DNA of 8,204 nucleotides from Planctomycetota bacterium. Its GTDB lineage: Bacteria > Planctomycetota > UBA11346. The notes under the pieces were generated by a model. That model was given only the letters and a program-made list of their open reading frames with translations, did not search any database and was not told where the DNA came from. Numbering within the stretch: the first letter of the stretch is position 1; each line of letters starts with the position of its first letter. The position numbers and the translations under genes were made by a program. Shown one piece after another: positions 1 through 6,040 of the stretch. Location: assembly GCA_947440715.1 (NCBI GenBank), contig CANETI010000102.1, forward strand, positions 1-8,204, in the 5' to 3' direction.

Positions 1-254
1 AAGCCCAACAAAAATTTCATACCCTACAAGCCGTCTTACCTACCCTTGAAACTCGGCAAATTACCGCCGAATTGCTACAAGCGAATGGACAAGGATCGTT
101 GTCGATAAATTTACATCCAGATTGTTGGTCCGTGTGGTTGCAAGCCCAGATGTCATGGGATGAACAGGTCGAACGCTGTAAATTAATTGAAAGTCTGGGT
201 CGTAGTTGCACCTGGGCAAACACTGGAGCCATCATCGAGTGTGCCCATGGATAA
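1..254 (+). CDS. 3' end of an unrecognised protein (truncated by the window start)
   Basis: An open frame runs from base 3 to a TAA stop at 252-254 and encodes the last 83 or so residues of a protein that starts upstream of the window. I do not recognise the family. The visible part is helical at first (around residues 1-32 of the fragment), then rich in Trp and Cys (HPDCWSVW, VERCKLIE, SCTWAN). The order 'NLHPD ... C-L ... G' near the C-terminus faintly recalls the C-terminal part of FliH/SctL-type proteins, but the resemblance is too weak for a name. The downstream STAS-like gene starts inside its last codons (8-14 base overlap), so the two are probably co-translated. Coding status is supported by the uninterrupted frame and this overlap. 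Confidence in a real gene is moderate; no function is assigned. Confidence 0.55.
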   Translation, partial: AQQKFHTLQAVLPTLETRQITAELLQANGQGSLSINLHPDCWSVWLQAQMSWDEQVERCKLIESLGRSCTWANTGAIIECAHG

Positions 255-528
255 GAAAAACGAACCGGTATCCGTAGCAACCTGGTCGGGCGAATTATTA
301 TTCCCCTGCCACTTAATAGAAGCAACTATTATTGACATGTCCCAGGTGACTGCGTTAGGGACATGGATTTATCCGTGGTTTCGAGCACGCCCACATCTGG
401 CAGTGACTGGGGCCAATCCCACAATTCGTCGTCAAATCATAAACGCCCACTTGCCCGTGGCCTGGAGCGACTTGCCCGACAACGGGGTGAGCCCCTCAGA
501 ACGATCTGCTCTGTTTGGCGATAGCTGA
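247..528 (+). CDS. Small STAS/MlaB-like domain protein
   Basis: This 93-residue protein is most likely a single STAS-type domain (the anti-sigma-factor-antagonist fold, also found in MlaB). The pattern seen is an early 'GELL' strand, a hydrophobic strand ending in D-M-S-Q-V ('IIDMSQVTAL', residues about 28-37), a helix, then 'LAVTGANPTIRRQI' (about 51-64) followed by 'LPVAWSDLP'. This matches in order the 'CIDLSRVSRVD', 'VTLQGVNDKV' and 'NLPADVLP' blocks of MlaB-like STAS proteins. The phosphorylatable Ser of canonical STAS proteins is not apparent in the expected loop after the D-x-S-x-V strand, so control by a serine kinase is doubtful. The start chosen is ATG 247, which overlaps the upstream stop by 8 bases. 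An in-frame GTG at 241 is an alternative, with GGAG at 225-228 as a distant ribosome site. Its role in a motility region is unknown; it could scaffold a partner protein. The family call is by eye. Confidence 0.6.
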   Translation: MDKKNEPVSVATWSGELLFPCHLIEATIIDMSQVTALGTWIYPWFRARPHLAVTGANPTIRRQIINAHLPVAWSDLPDNGVSPSERSALFGDS

Positions 529-642
529 ATTGACTCTGCATCTAAACTTAATTCGATCATCGTGGCTCTGATGACTGATGCCGCTGACCAACCATTTTAT
601 CTCGACCCGACTCCGATTTCTTTCTGCTCAATTCCCTGATTG

Positions 643-657
643 AGCGAGCCCCTCGCT
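643..657. repeat. Perfect 6-bp hairpin (AGCGAG-CCC-CTCGCT)
   Basis: The arms 643-648 and 652-657 are exact reverse complements around a CCC loop. It lies 115 bases after the stop of the STAS-like gene, so it could mark the 3' end of that transcript. No T-run follows on either strand, so it is not a standard intrinsic terminator. It may be a weak terminator, an RNA-stabilising stem or chance. Confidence 0.4.
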
Positions 658-821
658 GAGTAAACAACCTCATAAAACGGTGTGGTGGCCTACGGCATAC
701 ACCTGCGCAAACCTAGACACGCTCGTTTGATTTTACCGCACCAGTTCCCAGCTCTGGTTGCGATATCAGATGACTTTTGACTTTGTTAGGCCTCCGATTG
801 ATCCTCAATTTGATTCGCTTT

Positions 822-852
822 TTACTAGAAGTTAATTTCTTATCTCTAGTAA
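822..852. promoter_or_regulatory. 8-bp perfect inverted repeat, candidate activator site
   Basis: TTACTAGA (822-829) and TCTAGTAA (845-852) are exact reverse complements separated by 15 bases; the segment is AT-rich. Its centre is near 837, about 150 bases before the predicted start of the sigma-54 transcript. Enhancer-binding activators of sigma-54 promoters commonly bind palindromes 80-150 or more bases upstream, so this is a reasonable candidate operator. That role is inference; only the symmetry is seen. Confidence 0.4.
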
Positions 853-963
853 TTACAATGATTTATGTCGCAATCGATGGTCGTCGACTTACCCCAGGTG
901 GTAAATCAAAACTTGCCGTGTTGGGGGCCTGCGCGGTATCTTCATTGGTTGACCGCTCACATT

Positions 964-979
964 CGGCAAGGGGTTTGCG
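964..979 (+). promoter_or_regulatory. Sigma-54 (-24/-12) promoter candidate upstream of the motor operon
   Basis: The sequence CGGCAAGGGGTTTGCG aligns with the RpoN consensus TGGCACG-N4-TTGCW at 9 of 12 defined positions. It has the obligatory GG (965-966) and GC (977-978) with the correct 10-base spacing. The predicted transcription start is near base 990, giving a leader of about 50 bases before the ATG at 1040. Flagellar operons are under sigma-54 control in many bacteria, which fits the downstream genes. No better sigma-70 or sigma-28 match was seen in this gap. Confidence 0.6.
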
Positions 980-988
980 TAAGACCCC

Positions 989-1007
989 CAGGGGCATGGT
1001 CCCCCTG
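989..1007 (+). promoter_or_regulatory. G/C hairpin at the predicted 5' end of the operon mRNA
   Basis: CAGGGG (989-994) and CCCCTG (1002-1007) pair around a 7-base loop. The stem would sit at the very 5' end of a transcript starting near 990. The rest of the leader to the ATG at 1040 is pyrimidine-rich and has no Shine-Dalgarno sequence. A 5' terminal stem of this kind could protect the mRNA or affect translation; this is inference. Confidence 0.35.
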
Positions 1008-1039
1008 TCGACTCTTTCCACCCCCGGCACCCCTCCGCC

Positions 1040-2767
1040 ATGGCTGACGATCCCTCACCATTATCGCAAGATGATATTGATGCGCTAATCTCGGCAGCTT
1101 CCGGGAATGACGGGACAGCTCCATCTCCTGCGCAAGATAAAGCGCCCAGTAAAACTAATGCGACAACCATTGATCAGGACGCGATTGATGCCCTTATAGC
1201 AGCGGCGAATAATAGTGCCTCTCCTAATAAACCCCCGATGACCGGCAGTGGAAGTAAAATCGGCAGTGGAAGTAAAATCGGCAGCGGAAGTAAAATCGGC
1301 AGCGGAAGCCGTTCAAATGGAGTGAGTAAAGTTGTAAATTCCGTACAAGATGCCGCACATGCCAGCTCCGCAGCTGCCAATAATGGCGGACCCTTAGGAC
1401 AAGATGATATTGATCGTTTATTAGCCGAACTCGGTGGAACGGGAACTCCGCCAACTGACAATGGTGATTCGAAAGCACGCAGCGTCCCAACCACCTCGAT
1501 CGCTGACGCGGCTCGTTCACAAGTCCCAGGCACCACCAGTTCAGCAGCGCATGCCTCATCGGCTGAAGAATCGGCAGTCGATGCATTACCGGTAGATCCC
1601 AATGCCACGTTAGTGGCACCTCTGCTGGGTTCTGCCAATGCAGCCACCTTATCGCTCAGCCCTGAAGATTTGGATGCGTTAGTCGATAAACAAGTCGGCA
1701 CTATCAGTGATCATCAAGAAGCGCCAATGATTGATCAAAGCGATATTGACGCTTTGGTGAAACAATTAGCGGTCGCGACCGGAGCACCGGACACTAAGAA
1801 AATTAGCGATGCGTTAGCGAAACATGAAGGCGAAATCGATAAATTATTAGAACATGCTGGCGATCCAAAAGCCACGATTGATGCCATTCCTGGATCTGCG
1901 TTATTATCAGCTTCTACCGGCGCGAATAAGCGCGGAACCACTGGCGTTCAGGTTGCGGTAATGGCACCGAGCGAACTAAAAGGGACGCGCTGGTTATTAG
2001 CCGCCGCAGTAGTTTTTCTCGCCATGTGCGCCACCACCTTGGGTATGGTCGTTGGTGCCATCCAAGGTTTATCGCATGAATTAAAATTACAGCACCAAGC
2101 TCAATTAATGCCAAGTGATAATTTCGCCGACGATTACAAAGCCGCTCTTGCCCAATTACACGGTCCAGATGCAGGTGAAGCAGCCAAAGGTGCGCTGTTT
2201 TTACAACGCCTTAAAAAACAATATCCCAGTCATGAAGGTGAAATTGCCTTAGCCCTGGCGCGGCACTATCGCTCTACCGGCGCCTTACGCCAAGCTAGCG
2301 AAGAATTCGCCGGGCTCGCTGAAATAAACCTGGGACACTTCGATAATCCGCGCTTATACCTCGATTACGCCTCCTGTTTAGCTGAAACTGGTGATGTGCC
2401 GGCTGCTACTCGGCAGGTTTATCACTTATTAGCCAATGAAAATACTTACACCGGCGCACGTGATCGACACGGATTAAATAGGCCAGCTGACGAGGTTGCC
2501 CGCAATAAACAAGCGTTACAAGATGCTTATTTAACGCTGGGACGCTTATTAGGTGATGTCTGGCAAGACAGCGGCCTGACTAAATCCGTAGCAAAACATA
2601 CGTCATCTGCGCATGACCAGGCTGGTACAACACCTGCAAAAACGACTCATGCTCAAGCATCACATGGGGCTACACCCGGCGCTCCAACCCACGCTGGACA
2701 TGGTCCAACGCCTGCACCTGCGGTATCAACAACCCCAGCACCTGCAGCCGCACATGGAGCTCATTAA
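1040..2767 (+). CDS. Membrane protein with an array of FliM-like CheY-docking motifs and a periplasmic TPR-like domain
   Basis: This 575-residue protein is not a recognised named family. Residues 1-310 are low-complexity and probably cytoplasmic. They hold five clear copies of the motif found once at the N-terminus of FliM and FliY: LSQDDIDALI (8-17), IDQDAIDALI (44-53), LGQDDIDRLL (119-128), LSPEDLDALV (206-215) and IDQSDIDALV (231-240), plus a degenerate HEGEIDKLL (262-270). In FliM this helix binds phosphorylated CheY. A GSGSKI hexapeptide repeat links copies two and three (69-91). One transmembrane helix follows (about 317-341), then a helical TPR-like region (about 361-512, e.g. 'EIALALARHYRSTGALRQA') and an Ala/Pro/Thr/His-rich tail (516-575). 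With an N-in topology, the TPR part is periplasmic. No FliM middle domain or SpoA domain is present, so it is not a switch protein. The ATG at 1040 is chosen because it places the first motif at the FliM-like position, although there is no ribosome site. It is the first gene of the presumed motor operon. Confidence 0.85.
   Translation: MADDPSPLSQDDIDALISAASGNDGTAPSPAQDKAPSKTNATTIDQDAIDALIAAANNSASPNKPPMTGSGSKIGSGSKIGSGSKIGSGSRSNGVSKVVNSVQDAAHASSAAANNGGPLGQDDIDRLLAELGGTGTPPTDNGDSKARSVPTTSIADAARSQVPGTTSSAAHASSAEESAVDALPVDPNATLVAPLLGSANAATLSLSPEDLDALVDKQVGTISDHQEAPMIDQSDIDALVKQLAVATGAPDTKKISDALAKHEGEIDKLLEHAGDPKATIDAIPGSALLSASTGANKRGTTGVQVAVMAPSELKGTRWLLAAAVVFLAMCATTLGMVVGAIQGLSHELKLQHQAQLMPSDNFADDYKAALAQLHGPDAGEAAKGALFLQRLKKQYPSHEGEIALALARHYRSTGALRQASEEFAGLAEINLGHFDNPRLYLDYASCLAETGDVPAATRQVYHLLANENTYTGARDRHGLNRPADEVARNKQALQDAYLTLGRLLGDVWQDSGLTKSVAKHTSSAHDQAGTTPAKTTHAQASHGATPGAPTHAGHGPTPAPAVSTTPAPAAAHGAH
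1244..1312 (+). repeat. 18-bp in-frame tandem repeat (GSGSKI coding)
   Basis: Three full units of 18 bases (1244-1261, 1262-1279, 1280-1297) are followed by a partial fourth. The unit is GGCAGYGGAAGTAAAATC, where the units differ only at the T/C position. Being a multiple of three, it codes a flexible Gly-Ser-Lys linker (residues 69-91) between FliM-like motifs two and three. Near-identity at DNA level implies recent slippage-type expansion, so copy number could vary between strains without breaking the frame. Confidence 0.85.
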
Positions 2768-2768
2768 T

Positions 2769-4769
2769 ATGACGACCATGCGACCGCTCATTATGTCCTG
2801 TCTCTATATGTGCAGCGTCAGTTGGTGCAGCATAACCGTGCTTACCGCCGTCGATCAACCAGTTCCCACCGCCACCTTACCTCCGGCTCCGCGCCCGCTG
2901 CAATTACAACAAACCACGCATACACCTACATTAACGGCAACAGCTACCGATGGTAAATCTGTACTCGACGAATTAGCCGCCCTTAAACGCGCCGTTGAAC
3001 GCGTCAAAAATAACACCAAAGATAAATCGACTTCCGACCATACGCACGCTACAGCCCGCGCCGATTCTCTTGCCAATCCACATGACGCTTCAGCTGCCGA
3101 TGGTAAATTGCTCACCTCGACACGCTTCGGTGACCATAAATTCTCGGTCTTTATTGCCGGTAATGGTGCGGCTTACGTTACCGCCGCCATTGACCGGGAA
3201 GCGGTAGAAGTCATTTATCGTGAATTAGGACAATTATTAAGCCGCAGTATTGACGACACCAGCGTCATCGCCAATCGCCGTGCAGTCAGCCTGCATGTCA
3301 AAGATGTGCCATGGGCGGAAGCGCTTGATCGCTTATTGGGGCAAGTTGGATTAGGTTGGCGTGAAGATGGGGCAGCCACCGGGTCCCTGGTTATTTACGA
3401 TACTGCTATGCGTCAACGCGATAGCGAACAATTACTCGATCTTGCCAAACGAGCGTTGGATCACGCCGCCAGAGAAAATAAAAATGCCACCGGGGCTGAG
3501 GCGATGTATTTGTTGGGAAAACAAAATGCCAACGCCCACCGTCCATTAGAAGCGATTAATCTTTTTAGCTTGCTCGCTGATACGTATGGCACGGATGCTG
3601 ATCCCGTTATTCAATCGTGGGTGCACAAAGGTATTCTGGGAATTGGCGATGCCATGATGGCGGTCAATCAATTCCAAGATGCACGCAGCGTTTTTTTTAA
3701 TTATATCAGCAAAGCTGATCTGCATGATCCGCAACTACCTGATGCGTATCTTTCCGCTGCGAATGCCGCTCGTCAACAAGGCTTGGCGAATAATGACCCG
3801 TTATCGCTCGATTCCGCTATTGATACCCTGCAAAATTTACTCGACGCTTTTGCGAAAAATTCATCTGCTAAAGCGTCCATTCATATTGCCCGTGTTAACC
3901 TTGGCGAATTGTTATTCGAAGCAGCTCGTTACCGTGAAGCGGAAACCCAATTAAAACTCGTACGCGAGTCAAATGGCAGCAAAGATAATGATCTGTTAGA
4001 TTTCCGCCTGGCTGAATGCGCATTTCATGACAACCGCAGTGCGGAAGCATTGCCTACCTACACGCGACTATGGCGCGCCTGGAAAGCACAGACCTTTGAT
4101 GTGCATATACCGGCATCTATTTATCCCATGGCCGCTTATCGCGTCGGCCAATGCCACTTAGCGGCTTCGCCACCACAGTATGTCCAGGCTCTCTTTTCCT
4201 TCTTACGCGCACGACAAGAATTTAATGAATCCGCACTTGATGCAGAATTACTCATAAGCATTGCTCGCTGTTACAGCGAACTCGAACGTGATGACGAAAC
4301 CATTAATACGTTGTGGGAATTACTACGCGGAGACACCCTAGCCGATAGTCGTCCAGGGCAATTACAGTTAGATCAATTATTAGGCGAACTCGAAGGCCGA
4401 CTCAGCAGTTACGCTGGCCCTATTCGCGCTAAGGCTTTATTCTACATCGCCCAAGCGGATTATCGCCGAGCGATGCGTGACCGTCGTCAACGCACCACCG
4501 CTGCGGCGGATGCTGTTCACCATTATGAGCGCACGATTGCCGAAAAACCACCACGCGAATTATTACATGCCGCTCAATTGGGCCTCGCGCGGTCAGCCTT
4601 TATTGGTGGACAGGCATCCGTTGGCGAACAAACGCTGCGTAACTTGTTAGAAGATCCCTCACTATCACTGCGTGATCGTGATTATGCGGCTAACTTACTG
4701 GGCACATTTTTGCGCGAACAAGGACGTTTTCGCGAAGCCATCAACGCCTTTCAGGGGAAGGAGGACTAA
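2769..4769 (+). CDS. Exported STN-domain and TPR-repeat protein
   Basis: This 666-residue protein has an N-terminal signal-like hydrophobic stretch (about 5-27) and a Pro/Thr-rich linker with a short coiled-coil-like helix (64-82). An STN-like domain follows (about 135-211), with the pattern 'VIYRELGQLLSRSI ... RRAVSLHVKDVPWAEALDRLLGQVGLGWRE ... LVIYD', typical of the secretin/TonB short N-terminal domain. The rest (about 220-666) is almost all helix pairs of TPR type, e.g. 'NLGELLFEAARYREAETQL' and 'NLLGTFLREQGRFREAINAF'. No secretin pore or TonB barrel is present. STN domains bind partners in the periplasm, so the protein probably acts there as a scaffold. The start is ATG 2769, one base after the upstream stop, with GGAG at 2756-2759. 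The frame is open further upstream to 2613, but that would overlap the previous gene by over 150 bases and bury the signal sequence. Cys 11, 15 and 20 do not form a convincing lipobox. Confidence 0.8.
   Translation: MTTMRPLIMSCLYMCSVSWCSITVLTAVDQPVPTATLPPAPRPLQLQQTTHTPTLTATATDGKSVLDELAALKRAVERVKNNTKDKSTSDHTHATARADSLANPHDASAADGKLLTSTRFGDHKFSVFIAGNGAAYVTAAIDREAVEVIYRELGQLLSRSIDDTSVIANRRAVSLHVKDVPWAEALDRLLGQVGLGWREDGAATGSLVIYDTAMRQRDSEQLLDLAKRALDHAARENKNATGAEAMYLLGKQNANAHRPLEAINLFSLLADTYGTDADPVIQSWVHKGILGIGDAMMAVNQFQDARSVFFNYISKADLHDPQLPDAYLSAANAARQQGLANNDPLSLDSAIDTLQNLLDAFAKNSSAKASIHIARVNLGELLFEAARYREAETQLKLVRESNGSKDNDLLDFRLAECAFHDNRSAEALPTYTRLWRAWKAQTFDVHIPASIYPMAAYRVGQCHLAASPPQYVQALFSFLRARQEFNESALDAELLISIARCYSELERDDETINTLWELLRGDTLADSRPGQLQLDQLLGELEGRLSSYAGPIRAKALFYIAQADYRRAMRDRRQRTTAAADAVHHYERTIAEKPPRELLHAAQLGLARSAFIGGQASVGEQTLRNLLEDPSLSLRDRDYAANLLGTFLREQGRFREAINAFQGKED
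4758..4764 (+). promoter_or_regulatory. Strong Shine-Dalgarno AAGGAGG inside the end of the previous gene
   Basis: AAGGAGG ends four bases before the ATG at 4769, which itself overlaps the upstream TAA by one base (TAATG). This is the strongest ribosome site in the window and fixes the start of the following exported protein. The spacing is slightly short. The arrangement allows both reinitiation and independent entry. Confidence 0.8.
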
Positions 4770-5593
4770 TGCGTCATAACATCACCTATCGCCAGCTGAT
4801 TTGGCCCTTAACCAGTCTCCAGTTCCCTGCTCTCACGTTCTTTGCTCTCATATCAACTGTTCCCACGTTAATTATTTTTATGTTAACAACTACGCTCTCT
4901 GCTGGCGAAGGCGGTTCACCGACCTTAGATCCGTTACCGCAAATTGCTCCGTTGGTGCCCACTATTGCCAATTTAGATTCATTGTCGCCGGCCGAACGCT
5001 TACAACGAGAACTAGAATCTTTGGTTCGTGATCGGGATAGCCGCATCCGTAGCTTAAAGGATGCACGCGGCGATTTGCAACCAGCTGATGCAACGCTCCA
5101 GCATGCAACACTGGGTGAACCTTTTCGCGATCGCAATCAAGCGCGTGATGATTTACGCCGAGCACTCGAAATGTACGACGAGCGCAGTACCAGTCGCAAA
5201 CCAGATACGTTAGATGCGAATCGACCCCTCGAACAGGCTTTACAACGTTCAACCTTGGCCGCCACGAATCAGCTGCGTATTGCCGAATGCTATTATGATC
5301 TGTCACTAACAACGACACCGCTGGCCAAAGACCTTACGGCGGGTTTAACTGCGCTCGACTTAATTGATCTCGCTGAATTAGATGACGGTGATCCGGTGCG
5401 TTTCCGTTATTTGCGGGCGTGGTTTTTGATCGAACAAGCGCGCATTGCCACCGCTGAAACGAGAACCACGTTACTCACCGAAGCAACCGCTGCCGTAGAA
5501 CGACTGTCTACTGATTATCCAACCAGCGAACTCGCCCAGACCGCGCGCAGCCTGCTGAAACGACTAACACCCCCAACGGCGGTGTCACCATGA
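4769..5593 (+). CDS. Exported helical TPR-like protein
   Basis: This 274-residue protein has a long N-terminal hydrophobic stretch (about 18-45), acting as a signal peptide or uncleaved anchor with a likely cleavage region near LSAGEG. A Pro-rich segment (50-66), a charged coiled-coil-like helix (74-102) and a helical TPR-like domain (about 118-267) follow. The closing 'STDYPTSELAQTARSLLKRL' block has the look of the last TPR in periplasmic TPR proteins such as those that assist outer-membrane or cell-wall machines. No catalytic motif is visible. The start is set by the strong ribosome site ending 4 bases before the ATG, and its stop overlaps the next gene as ATGA. With the two preceding genes it forms a set of three TPR-like envelope proteins before motAB. 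A specific function cannot be given. Confidence 0.75.
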   Translation: MRHNITYRQLIWPLTSLQFPALTFFALISTVPTLIIFMLTTTLSAGEGGSPTLDPLPQIAPLVPTIANLDSLSPAERLQRELESLVRDRDSRIRSLKDARGDLQPADATLQHATLGEPFRDRNQARDDLRRALEMYDERSTSRKPDTLDANRPLEQALQRSTLAATNQLRIAECYYDLSLTTTPLAKDLTAGLTALDLIDLAELDDGDPVRFRYLRAWFLIEQARIATAETRTTLLTEATAAVERLSTDYPTSELAQTARSLLKRLTPPTAVSP

Positions 5594-5973
5594 ACGCAAC
5601 AGAAGCTCTTGAATTGCATCGGCAGATACAAGCACAACAACAAACTTTAATTGCCGCATTGGGTTGCGAAACACCAGATATGGAACAATGCCTGGAATTA
5701 TCCACCGTTATAACCAATGCGCTAACGACGATACCACCAGCCACCGAGTTAATAAATCTCACCGACCACGTGCGTGAAGAGCTACTCAAAGCTGCTCGTA
5801 TCACTGCGCACTTATTGCAACGGTATCAAAATGCCGTGATGCAATTACGCCAACAACACACCGATTCGCAGGCGCGTGTAGAACGTGATGGCGCTGCCAT
5901 TCGCCGATATCAGGCCAGCTCACAGGCCACCACTGCGGCTGAAACACCGCGTTTTCTCGATGAAAAACGGTGA
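5590..5973 (+). CDS. Small all-helical protein, possible FlgN/FliT-type chaperone
   Basis: This 127-residue protein starts at ATG 5590, inside the previous stop (ATGA overlap), so it is probably translationally coupled. It has no signal peptide and should be cytoplasmic. Predicted helices span about 3-25, 31-47, 52-88 and 90-110; the third is long and amphipathic (EELLKAARITAHLLQRYQNA). The ending 'IRRY...PRFLDEKR' resembles the 'RY/YD...G' ends of small flagellar export chaperones (FlgN/FliT class), whose genes are often hard to recognise by sequence. Size, helix content and flagellar context fit such a chaperone, but no motif proves it. It could instead be a cytoplasmic partner of the stator or of the FliM-motif protein. 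Cys 26 and Cys 34 are the only cysteines. Confidence 0.6.
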   Translation: MNATEALELHRQIQAQQQTLIAALGCETPDMEQCLELSTVITNALTTIPPATELINLTDHVREELLKAARITAHLLQRYQNAVMQLRQQHTDSQARVERDGAAIRRYQASSQATTAAETPRFLDEKR

Positions 5974-5977
5974 CGCT

Positions 5978-6040
5978 ATGACCACTTGCTCCACAGCGGC
6001 TTTCCGTGGTAAACTCCAACTTATGTTGTTAATCCTATGA
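5978..6040 (+). CDS. Possible 20-codon leader ORF coupled to motA
   Basis: A short frame begins at ATG 5978 with GGTGA at 5969-5973 in front of it. It ends in a TGA at 6038-6040 that overlaps the motA ATG (ATGA). It codes 20 residues ending in a hydrophobic LQLMLLIL. It fills the only sizeable gap (63 bases) within the operon, and motA has no ribosome site of its own. Ribosomes leaving this frame could therefore start motA. It may equally be chance; no homologue is recognisable at this length. Confidence 0.3.
   Translation: MTTCSTAAFRGKLQLMLLIL

Larger units (their letters stand above)
529..1039. other. 511-base intergenic region with regulatory signals, no convincing gene
   Basis: No open frame here has a plausible start, ribosome site and protein-like composition together. 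The longest + strand frame (777-1088, TTG start) runs through the predicted promoter and into the next gene in another frame. The region holds a hairpin at 643-657, an 8-bp inverted repeat at 822-852, a sigma-54 promoter candidate at 964-979 and a G/C hairpin at 989-1007, each listed separately. The break between the STAS-like gene and the six-gene run suggests that a new transcription unit starts here. I see no tRNA, rRNA or insertion-sequence signature. Confidence 0.6.

Noticed and set aside
643..657. Hairpin as an intrinsic terminator for the upstream genes
   Set aside because: No T-run follows the stem on either strand. It is retained only as a hairpin of unknown role.
661..760. Sigma-28 (FliA) type promoter suggested by TAAA in the gap
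   Set aside because: No GCCGATAA-like -10 element occurs at the required spacing after any TAAA in the gap.
777..1088. 103-codon + strand frame with a hydrophobic beginning in the intergenic region
   Set aside because: It has a TTG start without a clear ribosome site and loses protein-like character after the first 35 residues. It runs through the sigma-54 element and 5' hairpin and overlaps the start of a much better supported gene.
1244..1312. Short direct repeats as a CRISPR array
   Set aside because: Units of 18 bases are directly adjacent with no spacers, are in frame and encode a regular linker peptide.
1174..1701. 175-codon frame on the - strand opposite the FliM-motif gene
   Set aside because: Its sequence is low-complexity, including PLPILLPLPILL runs that are simply the reverse reading of the 18-bp repeat. 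The + strand frame there has clear family motifs.
1040..2767. Calling the first operon gene fliM, fliN or fliY from its N-terminal motif
   Set aside because: No CheC-like middle domain or SpoA (FliN-type) domain follows. Instead there is a transmembrane helix and TPR-like helices, so only the short motif is shared.
2613..2768. N-terminal extension of the STN/TPR protein to an upstream ATG at 2613
   Set aside because: It would overlap the previous gene by more than 150 bases, adds a His/Gln/Leu-rich out-of-frame reading of a repetitive tail, and removes the signal peptide from the N-terminus. ATG 2769 has GGAG at proper distance.
2769..2831. Lipoprotein signal in the STN/TPR protein (Cys 11, 15, 20)
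   Set aside because: None of the cysteines is preceded by an L-[AST]-[GA]-type lipobox at a usual distance from the N-terminus. An ordinary signal peptide or anchor fits better.
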